Shown here in pieces: positions 61,586-64,000 of a stretch of 64,000 nt of DNA. Position numbers and translations under genes: made by a program. Location of the stretch: positions 1-64,000 of the forward strand of contig JBGTIH010000001.1 of the NCBI GenBank assembly GCA_041745765.1. Direction: 5' to 3'. Source of the DNA: JAHCHG01 sp041745765 (GTDB lineage Bacteria > Acidobacteriota > Blastocatellia > Pyrinomonadales > Pyrinomonadaceae). The notes beneath the pieces are model-generated. The model ran no database searches. It saw only the letters and a program-made list of their open reading frames with translations, and was not told the DNA's origin. Within the stretch, counting starts at the first letter, position 1, and each line of letters starts with the position of its first letter.

Positions 61586-62842
61586 ATGGAATACGACATC
61601 AAAGACATAAATCTTGCAGCGCAAGGAAAACAAAGAATCGAATGGGCAGATCGCGAAATGCCCGTTCTGCGTCTGATTCGCGAGCGTTTTACGGAAGAAA
61701 AACCGCTCGAAGGCATCAAAATAATTGCCTGCGCACATATCACAACCGAAACGGCGAATTTAGCCAGAACATTGCAAGCGGGCGGCGCGGAATCGCTGCT
61801 GATCGCTTCGAATCCGCTTTCGACGCAGGACGACGTTGCCGCGGCTTTAGTCAGCGAATACGGTATTCCGGTGATGGCAATCAAGGGCGAATCAACCGAA
61901 ACATATATGCGCCACGTGCGCGCCGCTCTCGAAACAAGTCCCGACATAATTATTGATGACGGTTCGGACGTTGTCGCCACGATGCTCAAAGAAAAAAGAG
62001 AATTGGCAGACAAGATCATCGGCACGACCGAAGAAACGACGACCGGAATCGTTCGCCTGAATGCGATGGAAAAAGCCGGAGTTCTGTCCTTTCCGGCAAT
62101 GGCAGTTAATGACGCGCAAACCAAGCATTTCTTTGATAACCGCTACGGCACGGGACAATCAACCTTAGACGGAATTATCCGCGCGACCAACATTTTGCTT
62201 GCCGGAAAGAATTTCGTCGTTGTCGGCTATGGCTGGTGCGGCAAAGGTACAGCAATGCGTGCGCGCGGTATGGGTTCGAATGTGATCGTTACGGAAATTG
62301 ATCCGATCAAGGCAATTGAAGCTGTGATGGACGGTTTCCGCGTGATGCCGATGAGCGAAGCCGCCAAAATCGGTGATTTCTTTGTTACCGTCACCGGCAA
62401 CCGCCACGTCATTGATAAAGAACATTTTGAAGCGATGAAAGACGGCGCAATCGTCGCGAACAGCGGACACTTTGACCTCGAACTCAATCTCGAAGCATTG
62501 AAGGAAATGTCCGAAGAAGTTGCCGACCGTCGCCCGTTCGTCCAGGAATATATGGGCAAAAATGGCAGAAGCGTGATCGTTCTCGGCGAAGGTCGCTTAA
62601 TCAATCTAGCGGCGGCTGAAGGTCATCCGGCGAGCGTGATGGATATGAGCTTTGCCAATCAGGCTCTTTCGGCTGAATATCTCGTTAAAAATAAAGGAAA
62701 ACTCGAAAACAGAGTTCACGTTCTCCCGAAAGAAGTAGATCAGGAAATTGCCGGGCTGAAACTGAAATCAATCGGAATTTCAATTGATACCTTAACTCCC
62801 GAAATGCTCGAATATATGAGCAGCTGGGAAACCGGAACATAA
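61586..62842 (+). CDS. ahcY: Adenosylhomocysteinase
   Basis: 418 residues from ATG 61586, where AAGGA is 6 bases upstream; ATG 61565 in frame lies 30 bases from any such site. It hydrolyses S-adenosylhomocysteine to adenosine and homocysteine, closing the SAM cycle with metK. Motifs are YDIKDINLAAQGKQRIEWA, CAHITTETANLARTL, GTTEETTTGIVRL, the NAD site VVVGYGWCGKGTAMRARGMG (about 210-229), NSGHFDLELN and GRLINLAAAEGHPASVMDMS. It lacks the ~40-residue insert of some bacterial forms. Confidence 0.95.
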   Translation: MEYDIKDINLAAQGKQRIEWADREMPVLRLIRERFTEEKPLEGIKIIACAHITTETANLARTLQAGGAESLLIASNPLSTQDDVAAALVSEYGIPVMAIKGESTETYMRHVRAALETSPDIIIDDGSDVVATMLKEKRELADKIIGTTEETTTGIVRLNAMEKAGVLSFPAMAVNDAQTKHFFDNRYGTGQSTLDGIIRATNILLAGKNFVVVGYGWCGKGTAMRARGMGSNVIVTEIDPIKAIEAVMDGFRVMPMSEAAKIGDFFVTVTGNRHVIDKEHFEAMKDGAIVANSGHFDLELNLEALKEMSEEVADRRPFVQEYMGKNGRSVIVLGEGRLINLAAAEGHPASVMDMSFANQALSAEYLVKNKGKLENRVHVLPKEVDQEIAGLKLKSIGISIDTLTPEMLEYMSSWETGT

Positions 62843-62864
62843 AAATCACTTCAAATTCAAAATT

Positions 62865-62902
62865 AAAAGCGGAAGTTGACTTTGGAACACTTCCGCTTTT
62901 TT
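62865..62902 (+). terminator. Intrinsic terminator after ahcY
   Basis: AAAAGCGGAAGT (62865-62876) pairs with ACTTCCGCTTTT (62889-62900) around a 12-base loop, followed by more T. It lies 22 bases after the stop. Confidence 0.9.
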
Positions 62903-62913
62903 CCCCTTTAAAT

Positions 62914-62943
62914 GCTTCAAAGACTTAATTAAGTCTTTGAAGC
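62914..62943. repeat. Perfect 30-base palindrome
   Basis: 15 bases at 62914-62928 (GCTTCAAAGACTTAA) are the exact inverse complement of 62929-62943, without a loop. It follows directly after the ahcY terminator. It may be a dimeric-regulator site or a second hairpin. Confidence 0.9.
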
Positions 62944-63257
62944 GACACGGGCTATAAGTTGATTCATCTCGCCTTCGAAGTGTTATAAAAAATTGCAGGA
63001 CAAAAACGAAAAAGAAAATCGGTAAATTGACAAAAATTCTTAGAATACTTCAAACTGATTCTCTATTTTTGCAAAAAAGTAGCAAAAAATTATTTAAAAA
63101 CTTGTTACATATATTTTCGGAGACTTAGGTCAATTTATCTATCTAATTAAATCTCCTTCTGTTACCATTAGATAAAGCCATTTCAAATTTCCCTAAAAAA
63201 ATAATAAGGAATTTCAAACATTGTGTTACTAATCGAAATTGAAAGGAGTTTGATTCC
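62944..63257. other. Non-coding interval upstream of the PAS protein gene
   Basis: About 314 bases without a coding frame that I can support. AT-rich; it must contain the promoter of the PAS gene, but I see only weak candidates (TTGTTACATATATTTT near 63102). The ribosome-binding site GAAAGGAG is at 63241-63248. Confidence 0.5.
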
Positions 63258-64000
63258 ATGAATTACGCAGAAGATTTATCCCAAATAAATAGACAATTGC
63301 CGGAGAATTTGCAAACTTCCGAAAACCGGTATCGCCGGCTTTTTGAATCATCTCTCGACGGAATTTTAATTTTGGACGCGATTACACGCAAAATTACCGA
63401 TGTCAACCCGTTTATGATGGAGCTTCTCGGCTATTCGCGGGAAGAATTTATTAATAAGGAGCTTTGGGAAATCGGGGTTCTCAGAGATAAAGAAGAAAGC
63501 GTCGCGGCATTTATCGAACTGCAAATGAAAGATTATATACGCTATGATGATTTGCCTTTGATAACTAAAAGCGGAGAGCACCGCGAAGTCGAATTTGTCA
63601 GTAATGTCTATACGGAAAACGGTCGAGAAGTCATACAATGCAACATCCGCGACAATACCACGCGAAATGCCCACGACATCAAAACGCGTCTAATCAAACG
63701 GGCAATCGGTTCGATTGTCGAAGGCGTTTTAATTTGCGACGTGAATAAGCCGGATTATCCGTGTATTTATACCAATGCCGGTTTTGAAGAAATGACCGGA
63801 CATTCATTCGAGGAAGTCGAAGGTCGGGATTTTCTTTTTTTAAACGGCAAAGAAACGAATTCGCAGACGGTTGAAGAAATTAAATACGCACTTGAAAACG
63901 GAAAAATCTTTCGTGGAGAGATTCTCAATTATAAAAGAGACGGAAATCTTTTTTGGAACGACCTGAGAATTTCTCCGGTTTTTGATAAAAGAGGTAAATT
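63258..64000 (+). CDS. PAS-domain sensory protein, cut by the window edge
   Basis: ATG 63258 has AAGGAG upstream at normal spacing, and the frame stays open to the end of the window (247 codons). Two PAS domains are visible: one at about 22-130 (RYRRLFESSLDGILILDA, ITDVNPFMMELLGYSREEF, QCNIRDNTTR), and a second from about 142 (IKRAIGSIVEGVLICD, YTNAGFEEMTGHSFEEVEGRD, a GEILNYKRDGNLFWNDLRISP end). The second has the look of a LOV-like PAS (FEEMTGHSFEEVEGRDFLFLNG), but the flavin-binding Cys is replaced (GRDFLFL rather than GRNCRFL). The C-terminal output domain, probably a histidine kinase or a cyclase, is beyond the edge. Confidence 0.85.
   Translation, partial: MNYAEDLSQINRQLPENLQTSENRYRRLFESSLDGILILDAITRKITDVNPFMMELLGYSREEFINKELWEIGVLRDKEESVAAFIELQMKDYIRYDDLPLITKSGEHREVEFVSNVYTENGREVIQCNIRDNTTRNAHDIKTRLIKRAIGSIVEGVLICDVNKPDYPCIYTNAGFEEMTGHSFEEVEGRDFLFLNGKETNSQTVEEIKYALENGKIFRGEILNYKRDGNLFWNDLRISPVFDKRGK

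Overview
The window reads as a chromosomal segment of a moderately AT-rich Gram-negative bacterium. Outer-membrane traits are present: a Wza-type exporter, a TonB C-terminal-domain protein, ADP-heptose enzymes and a lipoprotein solute-binding protein. Together with a WGxxGxxG-CTERM protein, Uma2 and DUF362 proteins, frequent TTG/GTG starts and weak Shine-Dalgarno sites, this makes an Acidobacteriota (Blastocatellia-like) origin my best guess. That assignment is an inference; there is no rRNA here to confirm it.

Left part (1-14.2 kb): a mixed accessory region. It opens with a tyrosine recombinase and a small membrane protein, then secreted peptidases (M1 aminopeptidase, S41/PDZ protease), a TonB-C protein, the two ATPase genes of a peptide ABC importer separated by an acetyltransferase and a Uma2 nuclease-fold protein, a Yip1-like membrane protein and an unknown secreted protein. 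A gene-poor stretch (12.1-13.8 kb) holds a short WGxxGxxG-CTERM protein and a decayed UPF0175/DUF3368 toxin-antitoxin pair. It ends at two tRNA genes (Cys-GCA, Gly-GCC), both with encoded CCA.

14.2-19.6 kb (minus strand): mutS, nagZ and a peptide-type solute-binding lipoprotein lie head to tail. nagZ next to the binding protein suggests muropeptide recycling.

19.8-47 kb (plus strand): one large surface-polysaccharide locus of 22 intact genes. It has Wza and Wzc/tyrosine kinase export proteins, a GDP-mannose 3,5-epimerase, an adenylate-forming CapK/PaaK-like enzyme overlapping a DUF362 protein, a nucleotide-sugar dehydrogenase, five soluble or DPMS-like glycosyltransferases plus one GT39-like membrane protein, two methyltransferases and a methyltransferase remnant, a Wzy-like polymerase, a rearranged ADP-heptose module (HldE-C fused to GmhA, with a separate HldE-N kinase), and a six-gene block. 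That block has the order of Pseudomonas wbjB-C-D-E-F-wbpL and would make a 2,6-dideoxy-L-HexNAc sugar and start the repeat unit on undecaprenyl phosphate. I see no Wzx flippase in the locus.

47-64 kb: mostly housekeeping. HprK-like P-loop protein, TsaB, RimI and a DUF465 protein; a PQQ-propeller protein divergent from ssb; dnaE-accA on the minus strand, head to head with miaB; then a DUF151 bifunctional nuclease, parA-parB, a small membrane protein, metK and ahcY (S-adenosylmethionine cycle), and the start of a PAS-domain sensory protein cut by the window edge.

The best candidates for something under-described are the translationally overlapped CapK-DUF362 pair inside the polysaccharide locus, the HldE-C/GmhA fusion, the bacterial GDP-mannose 3,5-epimerase, and the stand-alone HprK-like protein after the initiating transferase.
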